From Candidatus Poribacteria bacterium (GTDB lineage Bacteria; Poribacteria; WGA-4E; WGA-3G), in the NCBI GenBank assembly GCA_026706025.1, contig JAPOZO010000084.1, forward strand, positions 79,107 to 143,106: a stretch of DNA of 64,000 nt, given 5' to 3'. The notes below the pieces were generated by a model. It ran no database searches. It was not told the DNA's origin and worked only from the letters and a program-made list of their open reading frames with translations. Positions 53,716-63,006 of this stretch are shown here, one piece after another. Numbering within the stretch: the stretch's first letter is position 1; each line of letters starts with the position of its first letter. Made by a program: the position numbers and the translations under genes.

Positions 53716-54507
53716 TTAGTTTGACATGAACGAATCTGGTTCGGAACGGATCAGTTTGCCAATTCGGTTAAACCGGATATTTCCCATCAATTTCCATATT
53801 TCCCAGAACTTTACAGGACGATTGGCTACCGACCACCAAATCATGAAAGCCTGTCCCTTAATATCATCTACAGCCACCGGGCCCCAAGTTCGGCTATCGC
53901 TGCTCAGGTCCCGATTATCACCCATCGCGAAAACCATTCCTTTCGGAATAATAAACGGCTTGCCATCGGGAAATTTACGTCGAAATTGACTTGCGGTTAA
54001 AGTATAATCGTCAAAACTCTCACCCGTTGGGATATATTCTGGATTCCGGAACGGCGGAAAATCTCTCTTAAAGTGGCTGAATTTCAGATGTTTTGTGTAG
54101 GTGCTATCATCAACGACCCCACCGTTTACATAAAGCGTATTACCACGCGTTTCAACGGTATCCCCTTCAATGGCTACAATGCGCTTGATAAAATGTCGCT
54201 CGTCATGTGATGGAATAAAGACGAAAACATCGCCGCGTGCAGGTTGATGAACATCAAAGATTTTTATATCTGTGCCGGGGATCTTAATGCCATAGGTAAA
54301 CTTACACACGAAAATATGGTCACCGATGAGCAGTGTATCCTCCATAGAACCAGAAGGGATTCTATACGCATCTACAATAAAAGGACGTATCAGACCGAAC
54401 ACGAGAATCAGTATAACAATGATCGGTTTTGCATGCTCTCTGACCCAGGCTTTTTGTAATATTTGCTGTATGGATAATCGAGTCTTGGTTTGTGTGTTAT
54501 TCATCAT
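53716..54507 (-). CDS. lepB: Signal peptidase I (first of a tandem pair)
   Basis: 263 residues from ATG 54507 (MMNNTQTK), with AGGGA upstream; a longer frame to 54558 exists. IVILILVFGLIRPFIV is the membrane anchor, then RIPSGSMEDTLLIGDHI with the Ser, ERHFIKRIVAIEGDTVE with the Lys, and AMGDNRDLSSDSRTWG. Sequence is very near the downstream copy, so the pair is a recent tandem duplicate. It lies 62 nt after lepA, the usual lepA-lepB order. Confidence 0.93.
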   Translation of the reverse strand: MMNNTQTKTRLSIQQILQKAWVREHAKPIIVILILVFGLIRPFIVDAYRIPSGSMEDTLLIGDHIFVCKFTYGIKIPGTDIKIFDVHQPARGDVFVFIPSHDERHFIKRIVAIEGDTVETRGNTLYVNGGVVDDSTYTKHLKFSHFKRDFPPFRNPEYIPTGESFDDYTLTASQFRRKFPDGKPFIIPKGMVFAMGDNRDLSSDSRTWGPVAVDDIKGQAFMIWWSVANRPVKFWEIWKLMGNIRFNRIGKLIRSEPDSFMSN

Positions 54508-54569
54508 AGAACGGTATCCCTTTTTCCAATGTAGAAACGGTTTTACCCCTGGTCCCAATTATTTTTTTA

Positions 54570-56375
54570 TCACTCATCAGTTGCCAACATCGCAGTGAAC
54601 GCTTCCTGTGGTACATCCACTTTGCCAATCTGTTTGAGCCGTTTTTTGCCTTCCTTCTGTTTCTCCAACAACTTCCGTTTCCGACTCACATCGCCACCAT
54701 AGCATTTCGCTGTAACATTTTTTCGGAGTGCCTGAACCGTTTCGCGAGCGACAATTTTATTACCAATCGCTGCTTGAACCGGTACGACAAACATCTGGCG
54801 CGGGATCAACTCTTTGAGTTTGCTAACTAACGCCTTTCCGCGCGTTTCTGCCGTATCGCGCGGCAAGATCGTCGAAAGTGCGTCCACAGGGTCGCCGTTA
54901 AGCAGCACGTCCAGTTTTACTAACTTTCCGGTTTTGTATTCGCCGATGTCATATTCTAACGAGCCGTATCCACGGGTCAGGGACTTAAGTTTCGGATAGA
55001 AATCCATCAACATTTCACCGAGCGGAAGTTCGTAGAGTAATTGCACGCGAGTCGCGTCCAATTGGTTCATCCGCTTATATACACCCCGACGCTTCTGACA
55101 AAGTTCCATTGCATTTCCGATATAGTCGCGCGGCACGATAATGTCAATATTGACATACGGTTCTTCAATTCGTTCGATATTATTCGGTTCAGGGAGATGC
55201 GCCGGGTTATCAACGTATACGTCCTCGCCCGTTTTCAGATGAACTCGGTACATGACACTCGGCGCAGTCCGGACGAGTGCGAGTCCAAATTCCCGTTCAA
55301 GCCGTTCATGGATGATCTCCATGTGGAGCAAGCCGAGAAAACCGCACCGGAACCCGAAACCGAGTGCAACGGAGGTTTCAGGTTCAAAATTAAAGGAGGA
55401 ATCATTCAGACGGAGTTTATCAAGTGCCTCCCGCAGCGCATGAAATTGGTTCGTGTCTGCTGGATACAAGCCGCTGAACACAAGCGGTTTCATCTCGCGA
55501 TAACCGGGCAGTGGCGTTTCAGTCGGTCTGACGTGATCTGTGATGGTATCGCCTATTTTTGCCTTGTCAATTTCTCGGATGCCAGCGATGAGGTACCCGA
55601 CACCGCCAGTGCGGAGTTCTGGTGTCTGTTGCATCTCTGGTGTAAAGATACCGACCTCCTCAACCTCATAAGAACGTCTTGTCTCCATGAGCCGGATTTT
55701 TTCACCCGGTTTCACGCTACCCTCAAAGATGCGGGTGTACATAATGACACCGCGGTAGTTATCGTAGACAGAATCAAGCACAAGTGCTTTTAACGGGGCT
55801 TCAGTTTCGCCTACAGGGGCAGGAATCCGATTGACGATTGCCTCTAATATGGCAGGGATCCCGATGCCCATTTTCGCGCTAACGAGGAGCGCATCGTCTG
55901 CCGGAATACCTACGACTTCTTCTATCTGCCGTCTGGCTTCATCCGGGCGCGCCGTTGGTAAATCAATCTTATTGACAATAGGGATAATTTCGAGGTTGTT
56001 GTCAATAGCGAGATAGGCGTTTGCCAAGGTTTGTGCTTCGACCCCTTGTGCGGCATCAACAATTAAAATCGCGCCCTCACACGCCGCGAGGCTCCGTGAG
56101 ACCTCATAAGTAAAATCGACGTGTCCGGGCGTATCAATCAAGTTAAGTTCATATCGGTTTCCGTCGGGAGCGGGATAGTGCAGTTTGACAGCGGTGGCTT
56201 TAATGGTAATACCACGTTCACGTTCCAAGTCCATCAAATCCAGCACCTGTTCTCGCATATCGCGCTCGGCGAGCGTATTGGTATGCTCAAGGAGTCGGTC
56301 GCTGAGTGTGCTTTTCCCGTGGTCAATGTGTCCTAAAATACAGAAATTCCGTATGTTTTCAAGATTCGTTGGCAT
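54570..56375 (-). CDS. lepA: Elongation factor 4 (LepA)
   Basis: 601 residues, full length. [55 protein letters not shown] and [13 protein letters not shown] are GTPase motifs; [16 protein letters not shown] starts domain II. LPYEL-like and the C-terminal domain [20 protein letters not shown] identify EF4/LepA. It back-translocates or fine-tunes ribosomes. First gene in the transcript lepA-lepB-lepB-selB-selC-lipA. Confidence 0.96.
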   Translation of the reverse strand: MPTNLENIRNFCILGHIDHGKSTLSDRLLEHTNTLAERDMREQVLDLMDLERERGITIKATAVKLHYPAPDGNRYELNLIDTPGHVDFTYEVSRSLAACEGAILIVDAAQGVEAQTLANAYLAIDNNLEIIPIVNKIDLPTARPDEARRQIEEVVGIPADDALLVSAKMGIGIPAILEAIVNRIPAPVGETEAPLKALVLDSVYDNYRGVIMYTRIFEGSVKPGEKIRLMETRRSYEVEEVGIFTPEMQQTPELRTGGVGYLIAGIREIDKAKIGDTITDHVRPTETPLPGYREMKPLVFSGLYPADTNQFHALREALDKLRLNDSSFNFEPETSVALGFGFRCGFLGLLHMEIIHERLEREFGLALVRTAPSVMYRVHLKTGEDVYVDNPAHLPEPNNIERIEEPYVNIDIIVPRDYIGNAMELCQKRRGVYKRMNQLDATRVQLLYELPLGEMLMDFYPKLKSLTRGYGSLEYDIGEYKTGKLVKLDVLLNGDPVDALSTILPRDTAETRGKALVSKLKELIPRQMFVVPVQAAIGNKIVARETVQALRKNVTAKCYGGDVSRKRKLLEKQKEGKKRLKQIGKVDVPQEAFTAMLATDE

Positions 56376-56737
56376 AATGTATATAGTATATCACAACGTC
56401 TGTTCAATTGTCCATAAAATATCATTTTTAGTCCAAGGTTATTTAGTTCTCTCTATTTTTGATCGTTTTTTCAAACCCTCTCTTCTGTAGGAGCGAGCTG
56501 TGCTCGCGATATTGCGAAAAAACGTTAACATTTGTAAACGAAAACCAAAGTCAAACCGAAAACTAAATAGTCTTGATTTTTAGTCAGAGTTATTTAGTTT
56601 TTCGCATAAAAAAAGAAAAAGTCCCTGATAACGGGGTTTAGGGGAAAAAATGAAAAATCTCGTGTGTTGTGCAAAATAAGGATAGAAAATGCGCAGAGAC
56701 ATAAATTAAATGACCCTGCTGCGTAAGTTCTATCAAA
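56376..56737. other. Divergent intergenic region with repeats
   Basis: Contains the direct pair TTTTTAGTCC-AAGGTTATTTAGTT at 56425-56448 and its near copy at 56578-56600, a hairpin GCGAGC-TGT-GCTCGC (56493-56507), and a decayed relative of the 17449 element (GTCCCTGATAACGGGGTTTAGG to TGCGTAAGTTC). No gene seen. Confidence 0.5.
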
Positions 56738-56767
56738 TTGACATCTGCTTTCTAAACATGTTATAAT
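56738..56767 (+). promoter_or_regulatory. Sigma-70 promoter for the ATPase-TOPRIM gene
   Basis: TTGACA at 56738-56743, 18-bp spacer, TATAAT at 56762-56767. Followed by a 55-nt leader. The -35 region (TTGACATCTG) is identical to that before the trypsin-TPR-TIR gene. Confidence 0.65.
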
Positions 56768-56822
56768 GCTACTAAACGAAGTCGTTCCATTACGTAACTG
56801 AGTTCTTTGTGGAAGGAACTAT

Positions 56823-58652
56823 ATGTATCTGAAAGAAATCTATTTAGAAAACACTGGACCTATCTCGAAATGTCATATTGAGCTGCCATTTAATGAGGAA
56901 AATCCTCTACCCGTAGTGGTTGTTGGCCCTAACGGATCTGGCAAAAGTATTTTTCTGTCTTACATCGTTGATGCACTCACAGAATTCGCCCGCGTATCTT
57001 TTTATGCCCATGCGTTTTTCCGAACCGTTAATCAACACGCTATAAGGAGCGGTGAACAATTTAGTTTGAGTCTGCTTTGTTTTGAAACTACTGATGGGGA
57101 ATCATGTTACTGTGAGAAAGTGGGAACACTTGACCCATCAAACTATCCTCCTGATTTCAAATCTCGGTTTGATTCGGTATGGGATTGTCTGGATGGAGAA
57201 GATGACAAAAAGGTTTCAATAGACAAAGATATCGTCAATTCTGAAATCGAAGAAAATGTACATGCTTTTTTCCCGGCACGGCGATATGAAAACCCAGATT
57301 GGTTGTATAATACGAGTTTAGAGGCAGGATTGACTTCTTCAATGACCATGTCCAATTTGCGACTTGACAAACCACTTCTGATTGAAACTTGCGCTTCTGA
57401 AAATATTTCTTGGATATTAGATGTTTTTCTGGACTCCTTTATAAATCCTGAGTTAGCACCGGAAGTTCCACGTGCGTTAGACCCTGAGATGCAATTAAGT
57501 CCCTCAAGTTCTCCAAAAATCTTGGAATTACGAGAACGATATACCCTCGGAGTAACTCGGCAGAATGTTGAAAGCATATTGCAAACAATACTTCAAGATA
57601 AAAATGCGGAGTTATCTTTGAACCTGCGGGATGCCGTGCCATCAAGACTTGCCATACAACTGAGCAATGGTCAGAGAATTCCTAACCTACAATCGTTATC
57701 GGAGGGACAATCTCAGTTGTTCCACCTTTTCGCAACGATTATTCGATATGGTGAACGCGCAGATATCAACATGAGTACTCGCCTTGATGAAATTACAGGC
57801 CTTGTCGTCATTGACGAAATTGATACCCATTTGCATACAGCTCTTCAACATGATATTGTTCCACAACTCATAAAACTTTTTCCGAAGGTTCAGTTCATTG
57901 TATCGTCTCACTCTCCACTTTTTCTACTCGGTATGGAAGAAACATTTGCAGCAGATGGGTTTGCCATAATTGAATTACCTGAAGGAACTCTGATTAGTAG
58001 CGAGCGATTCACTGAATTCGGAAATGCTTTTGAATTCTATCAGAATACAGAACGTTTTGAAGAAGAGATAAAACAACGTTTCGCAGATATGACGAAACCT
58101 GTTGTACTAACAGAAGGAAAGACAGATGCGAAATACATTCAAACAGCATTGCAGCTGCTGGGCGAAGAAACACTCCTGAATTCACTGGAAATTCAACCTG
58201 TTGGTGTGGAAGGCCCTCAGGGTTGGAAAGATGGAGGGAAGGATGGATTGAATCGTGTCAAAACCTTTTATAAAAAAGATCCATCACTGCGTGATCGAAT
58301 GTTACTACTTCTTTACGATTGGGATACGCCTCAAACAGAAGAACCAGATGGAAAAATTTGGGTAAAATCTATTTCACAGAACCCGGATGATCCTGATAAC
58401 AAGAGCGGCATTGAAAACTTATTTCCGGGAGACCTTTTCGAGGACCGATTTTATGATGAGGAACCTAAAAAAGGGGTTCATGGTAGGAATAAGATTGAAC
58501 CTAAATTCAAGAAAAACGATTTCTGTGATTGGATCTGTGAAGAGCGTAGGAATCCTGCCGACTTTGAAAAGTTTAAGGAAGTCGTGGAAATTCTCAGGGA
58601 ATTTCTTGAAGCTCATCAATCTCATTCACTTGAGCAGGCTACTACCGAGTAG
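56823..58652 (+). CDS. OLD-like ABC ATPase with TOPRIM nuclease domain
   Basis: 609 residues. VVGPNGSGKSIFLSYIV (Walker A, residues 35-42) starts an SMC/ABC-like ATPase; LSEGQSQLFHLFATI near 290 is the signature, GLVVIDEIDTHLH near 330 is Walker B and FIVSSHSPLFLLG carries the switch His. A C-terminal part begins VVLTEGKTDAKYIQTALQ near 428 (TOPRIM Glu) and LLLLYDWDTP near 497 (TOPRIM DxD). This is the OLD nuclease architecture used by phage-defence proteins such as OLD, GajA and ParIS AriA-like ATPases. It lacks a paired UvrD-like helicase or AriB here. Its AT-rich sequence and the neighbouring trypsin-TPR-TIR gene suggest a defence island. Confidence 0.85.
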   Translation: MYLKEIYLENTGPISKCHIELPFNEENPLPVVVVGPNGSGKSIFLSYIVDALTEFARVSFYAHAFFRTVNQHAIRSGEQFSLSLLCFETTDGESCYCEKVGTLDPSNYPPDFKSRFDSVWDCLDGEDDKKVSIDKDIVNSEIEENVHAFFPARRYENPDWLYNTSLEAGLTSSMTMSNLRLDKPLLIETCASENISWILDVFLDSFINPELAPEVPRALDPEMQLSPSSSPKILELRERYTLGVTRQNVESILQTILQDKNAELSLNLRDAVPSRLAIQLSNGQRIPNLQSLSEGQSQLFHLFATIIRYGERADINMSTRLDEITGLVVIDEIDTHLHTALQHDIVPQLIKLFPKVQFIVSSHSPLFLLGMEETFAADGFAIIELPEGTLISSERFTEFGNAFEFYQNTERFEEEIKQRFADMTKPVVLTEGKTDAKYIQTALQLLGEETLLNSLEIQPVGVEGPQGWKDGGKDGLNRVKTFYKKDPSLRDRMLLLLYDWDTPQTEEPDGKIWVKSISQNPDDPDNKSGIENLFPGDLFEDRFYDEEPKKGVHGRNKIEPKFKKNDFCDWICEERRNPADFEKFKEVVEILREFLEAHQSHSLEQATTE

Positions 58653-58725
58653 TATAAAATTCAAGCATCATATAATACATCGTATCTGCGTGCCTACAAG
58701 TGATGGTCTACTATTATGAAATCAA

Positions 58726-58755
58726 TTGACATCTGTTCGGGAAATCTGTTATGAT
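58726..58755 (+). promoter_or_regulatory. Promoter for the trypsin-TPR-TIR gene
   Basis: TTGACA at 58726-58731, 18-bp spacer, TATGAT at 58750-58755. Shares TTGACATCTG with the upstream gene promoter, but has its own -10, so both genes can be separately transcribed yet co-regulated. Confidence 0.55.
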
Positions 58756-58840
58756 TGAAGTAGATGCCAAAAAGATTTTGCCTGCTATAGTAAACATGTG
58801 AGTTATACATGAGTCCATTCATGGAAAAGGTAAATTTCAA

Positions 58841-61507
58841 ATGCAACACCGTATAGCACCACTTCTCTCTGAAAAATACTCAGCAATAGATATTGGCAGC
58901 AGTCCTCTTACACGGCACGACCAAATCACTAAGGAAAGGGTCCAGAGACAAAACGGAACTGCCGTACAACTTGCCGAAAAGGCGTTAGCGGCTACAGTGT
59001 TTTTAGAGATAGTCCATGTAAATGGTCAACCTCTCGGATTTGGAAATGGTTTTTTTGTGCAGCGCGACCAGATCGCTACAAATTTCCACCTCATTGCAGG
59101 GGCATCTCGCGGCACAGCAAGGTTAGTTGGCAAGCCGTACGATATTGAAGGTATAACAGCAAGTGATGTGGAAAATGATCTTGCTATTCTAAAAGTCTCT
59201 GATTCTAGCGTTCAGCCTCTTCCGCTTGGTGACAGCGATGCAGTTCAGCTTGGCGACACAGTTTATGTTTCTGGGCATACGAAGGAATTAGAAGGCACGT
59301 TTTCAGATGGTATTATCAGTGGTCGCCGCGAAATTGGCAACCAAAAATTGCTGCAGATGACCGCACCAATTTCGCCAGGAAGCAGCGGCGGGCCCGTGCT
59401 AAATGAGAAGGGGGAAGTGATAGGTCTTTCTTTCGTGTCCCTTGAAGATGGACAGAGTCTCGATTGCGTTATCCCTTCAAACTACCTCAAGGCACTAATC
59501 TCTAAGTCTGAGGCAGTGAAACCTTTGACGGAAGAAAAACAATCGGTATCTGCAGAAACGTACTTCTACCGTGGAAATGAGAAGTACTCGATGAGGAGCT
59601 ATGAAGATGCGATTACAGCGTATAACGAGGCTATCCGACTGCAACCAGATTTCGCTAATGCTTATGTTAACAGAGGTTTAGCCAAGGAAAAACTCGGACA
59701 ACACGAATCTGCTATTATGGACTATAGCAGTGCTATCAAAATTGATCCGAATCTTTCTGGAGCATACAATAATCGAGGCAGTGCACAGCGCAAGTTAGGA
59801 CAGTACTTCTTAGCCCTTGAGGATCTGAGCACTGCTATCCAGCTAGATCCCCGTTATGTCAAAGCTTATGTCAATCGCGGCAATGCAAAGAATAGTTTAG
59901 GACACCCTAATGAGGCTCTTGAAGACTTTAATACCGCCCTTGCTCTCGACCCGAATTCTGCCGAAGCATACAATAATCGAGCGGTTGCAAAGGCTTCCTT
60001 AATGCAGCTCCCTGATGCTATCAAAGATTTTGACACAGCGATTGAACTTAATCCAGAGTTGGCTAATGCTTACTATAGTCGAGGGGTCGCGAAATACATT
60101 ATAGGCAGACAAATTCGGGAGGCAAAGTCGGATCTTCTAACTGCCTTGAAATTAGTAAAAAGGTACAACGATGCGAATCTCAAATCTAATGTTGAGTTGG
60201 CATTGTCCCTCCTTGCAGAAAGTCCCTTAAGACTCTTTATAACTTATTCACATAAAGACGTAAAAGCAAAAGAGCAATTGATAACGTATCTTGCTGTGAT
60301 GAAGCGCGAGGGCTTAATAAACATCTGGCACGATAACGAAATCCTCCCTGGAGACACTTGGCGTGATTCTATATCTAAAAACCTTGCGGAATCAGACATT
60401 CTCCTCTATCTCGTTTCAGCTAATAGTCTTGCTTCTGAAAACTGTAATAGAGAATTGACAGAGGCTTTAAACGCAAACGTAAGAGTCATACCTATAATTC
60501 TCGAACGTTGCGATTGGTTAGATCACGAACTTAGCGACTTCCAGGTGCTTCCAGACAAAGGTAAACCTATTAAGGTCTGGGAAAATGAGAGCGAAGGTTG
60601 GCAAAGTACAGTTACTGGTATCCGAAAAGTTATTCACCAAATGCAGACTCAGGCAGCTTCATCGTCCGATGTATCTCAAGAAGAAATATTAGCAGAACTT
60701 GAGTATGAACGTGGGAATTTTTTGGTACTACTTGGAAAAGTAGAAGCAGCGATCAAAGTATATTCGGATGCAATTGAACTGAATCCGCGTTATTCCGTTG
60801 CTTATACCAATCGGGGTGTTCTTTACTGTTACAAAGGTGAATATGATCTTGCAATCAAAGACTTTAACATGGCGATAAAGCTTAACCCTAATAATTTCTT
60901 TGCTTATAATAACCGTGGTAATGCTTATGGTAAGACAGAGAATTCTGATAGAGCGATTGAAGACTTTAACGCGGCAATAAAACTTAAACCCGATTACGCC
61001 AAAGCATATATCAATCGAGGTCGCGCTCATAGCGGAAAAGGCAATGTCAATGAAGCTATCAATGACTTTAGCAAGGTGATAGAATTGGAACCTGATTATG
61101 CTTATGCTTATTATGCTCGAGGTGTCACTTACGCTATTAAACGCGATTTTGATCTTGCCATAGCTGATTACACCAAAGCAATACAACTTAATCCCAATTA
61201 TACTGATGCATATTGCAATAGAGGCAGTGCCTATTGCTATAAAGGTGAGTTTGATTTTGCTATAACCGACTATACGAAAGCAATAGAACTGGATCCCAAA
61301 AGTGCCGATGTCTATAGCAATAGAAGTATAGTTTGGTTAATTTTGCAAAATTGGGACAATGCTAGGGCGGACCTGGCTGCTGCTAAACGCGTAGGGTTGG
61401 ATGTCAGGACTTGGTTTCATAAGCTCTACAAAAGCGTTGAGAACTTTGAGCGGATAATTGATGCTAAGTTACCAGAGGACATCGCCGTGATGTTGACATC
61501 ACAGTAG
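58841..61507 (+). CDS. Trypsin-like protease - TPR - TIR - TPR multidomain protein
   Basis: 888 residues, no signal peptide, cytoplasmic. Residues 50-225: trypsin-like domain with TNFHLIAGAS (His83), ENDLAILKV (Asp113) and SPGSSGGPVL (Ser182), a complete triad. Residues 238-445: six TPR units (YFYRGNEKYSMRSYEDAITA and so on). Residues 463-600: a TIR domain, RLFITYSHKD, IWHDNEILPGDTWRDSI, LYLVSANSLASENCNREL, with the putative catalytic Glu at 538. Residues 617-870: seven further TPR units. The order, with the TIR inserted between TPR arrays, is unusual. It lies 188 nt after an ATPase-TOPRIM gene. It resembles conflict proteins that join sensor repeats, a protease and an NADase-type TIR. Function not proven. 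Confidence 0.88.
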   Translation: MQHRIAPLLSEKYSAIDIGSSPLTRHDQITKERVQRQNGTAVQLAEKALAATVFLEIVHVNGQPLGFGNGFFVQRDQIATNFHLIAGASRGTARLVGKPYDIEGITASDVENDLAILKVSDSSVQPLPLGDSDAVQLGDTVYVSGHTKELEGTFSDGIISGRREIGNQKLLQMTAPISPGSSGGPVLNEKGEVIGLSFVSLEDGQSLDCVIPSNYLKALISKSEAVKPLTEEKQSVSAETYFYRGNEKYSMRSYEDAITAYNEAIRLQPDFANAYVNRGLAKEKLGQHESAIMDYSSAIKIDPNLSGAYNNRGSAQRKLGQYFLALEDLSTAIQLDPRYVKAYVNRGNAKNSLGHPNEALEDFNTALALDPNSAEAYNNRAVAKASLMQLPDAIKDFDTAIELNPELANAYYSRGVAKYIIGRQIREAKSDLLTALKLVKRYNDANLKSNVELALSLLAESPLRLFITYSHKDVKAKEQLITYLAVMKREGLINIWHDNEILPGDTWRDSISKNLAESDILLYLVSANSLASENCNRELTEALNANVRVIPIILERCDWLDHELSDFQVLPDKGKPIKVWENESEGWQSTVTGIRKVIHQMQTQAASSSDVSQEEILAELEYERGNFLVLLGKVEAAIKVYSDAIELNPRYSVAYTNRGVLYCYKGEYDLAIKDFNMAIKLNPNNFFAYNNRGNAYGKTENSDRAIEDFNAAIKLKPDYAKAYINRGRAHSGKGNVNEAINDFSKVIELEPDYAYAYYARGVTYAIKRDFDLAIADYTKAIQLNPNYTDAYCNRGSAYCYKGEFDFAITDYTKAIELDPKSADVYSNRSIVWLILQNWDNARADLAAAKRVGLDVRTWFHKLYKSVENFERIIDAKLPEDIAVMLTSQ

Positions 61508-61548
61508 AATATGATTCAAGGCAGTTTTCGGACAACTTAGTAAGATGT

Positions 61549-61887
61549 TTATGAAACAGATTTCAACCAGTTGATAGCAGCTTGTTCGTCTTGTTCGATT
61601 GCGATCTCCACAGCGCGCTTGGCATGTTCCAAGAGGTCTTTGGCACGATTGCGTAGGTTGAAGGATTCATCGACTTTTTGTTCAATTTCAGTCTGTTTCT
61701 CTTGGTGGAGAATAGGAATCACCGTTTCCGCAACTTGGTCTGGTCGCCAATGGAGAATTACGGAGCCGCCTACATCCTGCTTGACCTGTTCTTGCGTCAG
61801 AACAGAATTAAGCACCAGTGTTAAGTATTCATTTCCGATTCTATCCGTTTTGGTTTTCAACCGGAGTATACCGCCAGCACGGATCAT
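61549..61887 (-). pseudogene. C-terminal fragment of a type I restriction specificity subunit (HsdS)
   Basis: 112 residues: IGNEYLTLVLNSVLTQEQV, GGSVILHWRPDQVAETVIP and ILHQEKQTEIEQKVDESF lead into a helical end RAKDLLEHAKRAVEIAIEQ, the second recognition half and conserved coiled coil of HsdS. A full HsdS has about 400 residues; the N-terminal recognition domain is missing and no HsdM or HsdR lies near. Upstream sequence continues in frame into an unrelated stretch. A remnant of an exchanged or lost type I system. Confidence 0.75.
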
Positions 61888-61910
61888 TTCTTTTTCACGA
61901 TGAACGCAAA

Positions 61911-61955
61911 TACACGGATACTTTGTGGTTTTGCTGGTTCTCCAAGGCAGAGTTG
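61911..61955. repeat. Left copy of an imperfect direct repeat around the GIY-YIG gene
   Basis: CGGATACTTTGTGG, then TTCTCCAAGGCAGAGTTG. A related sequence is at 62925-62966 (CGGATATACTTTGTGG, TTCTCCAAGGGAGTTG). Confidence 0.55.
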
Positions 61956-62075
61956 TTAGTTTGCTTGTTGGGTTTTGCTATAATCCTATTTCCATAAGCA
62001 TGTCATTGAAAAGCAGGTTTTCTTGATAGACTGAAGGGTTCTTGGTGATTTCCGGCTCAACCCAACCTACGGGAA

Positions 62076-62828
62076 TTACGTTTTTTCAATGCACTTATAA
62101 ATTTTTTTGACTTCAGCTGGATTCGTCAGAAACCATTCTGTTCCGGGTGCTTCCTGTATGTGTTTCCCTCGTACCTTCAGAATATCATGTATTATTCCTT
62201 CTATCTTCTCAACCATCTTCTTAGACTTATCAATTTTAATACGGAGACCAATCTTGAGTCTTTCTGCTGGAAATGCTGTGCCGGCTTGCTGGTAAATTCT
62301 TGTATGTAGTTCTTGGATAGTCATACCGATCTTGCACTCCCAAATATTTTTACCTTTGGATTCCGCACTATCTCGTTTCTGCTGGTCATAGTAAAGGTAG
62401 ACTGAATTCCTACCGGCCCCGATAGTATCTTCAGCATTCAGGTTCATATTTTTATCCGGATCTGGAATCGACTCTGGAGCTTCAGTTTGACCGGAGGCTA
62501 TCGCAGCATGCTTTTTGCGGACATTCTCGACCATCTCAGACACAACTTCAGGCCGATGAATACCCATACGCTTGCCAAATCCATTATTCATATTGCCATA
62601 CTGCTTGTAATTATTCTTAACCCATTTCTCAAAATCTTCAGCGGAACGTTGCCTGAGCATTAAGAACTCGACTTCCTTCTGATACTCGGGGGTATCGCGA
62701 AGTTCATCTATTTGCCCCTCTGTGAGGTTGAACTTCTCGGCCAAATACTTCTGTGAAGTTGTAATTCTTCCTTTCCACCATAAAAATTCCGCGACTTCTT
62801 TTATCTTGCTAATAGTAAAACGAGCCAT
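62076..62828 (-). CDS. GIY-YIG (T5orf172/MUG113-like) nuclease-family protein
   Basis: About 250 residues from ATG 62828 (MARFTISK), with GAGGGA upstream; a longer frame to 62894 is less likely. The N-terminus has helix-turn-helix-like segments (AEFLWWKGRITTSQKYLAEKF, LTEGQIDEL). The C-terminal part SVYLYYDQQ, WECKIGMTIQELHTRIYQQ, then VEKIEGIIHDILKVRG and PGTEWFLTNP is the T5orf172 type of the GIY-YIG nuclease fold (KIGMT, Arg, Glu). Found in phages and mobile elements. Flanked by imperfect direct repeats (61911 and 62925), so it may be a mobile cargo. Confidence 0.72.
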   Translation of the reverse strand: MARFTISKIKEVAEFLWWKGRITTSQKYLAEKFNLTEGQIDELRDTPEYQKEVEFLMLRQRSAEDFEKWVKNNYKQYGNMNNGFGKRMGIHRPEVVSEMVENVRKKHAAIASGQTEAPESIPDPDKNMNLNAEDTIGAGRNSVYLYYDQQKRDSAESKGKNIWECKIGMTIQELHTRIYQQAGTAFPAERLKIGLRIKIDKSKKMVEKIEGIIHDILKVRGKHIQEAPGTEWFLTNPAEVKKIYKCIEKT

Positions 62829-62924
62829 GAGATTATTCCCTCGCTTTGATGGATGCATAAGTCGTTGCGATTTTTGCTTCGGATCGACAGGCATCGGTCA
62901 GATGCAGACATTAAAATCATAGAT

Positions 62925-62966
62925 TCGGATATACTTTGTGGATTCACTGATTCTCCAAGGGAGTTG
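62925..62966. repeat. Right copy of an imperfect direct repeat around the GIY-YIG gene
   Basis: CGGATATACTTTGTGGATTC and TTCTCCAAGGGAGTTG; partner of the sequence at 61911-61955. Confidence 0.55.
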
Positions 62967-63006
62967 CCTTTATGTTAATATGAGGGTGTTTCATAAATCC
63001 TTATTT

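Noticed and set aside
56823..58652. Naming the ATPase-TOPRIM gene as GajA of Gabija or AriA of PARIS
   Set aside because: No UvrD-like GajB or AriB partner; only the general OLD architecture is supported.
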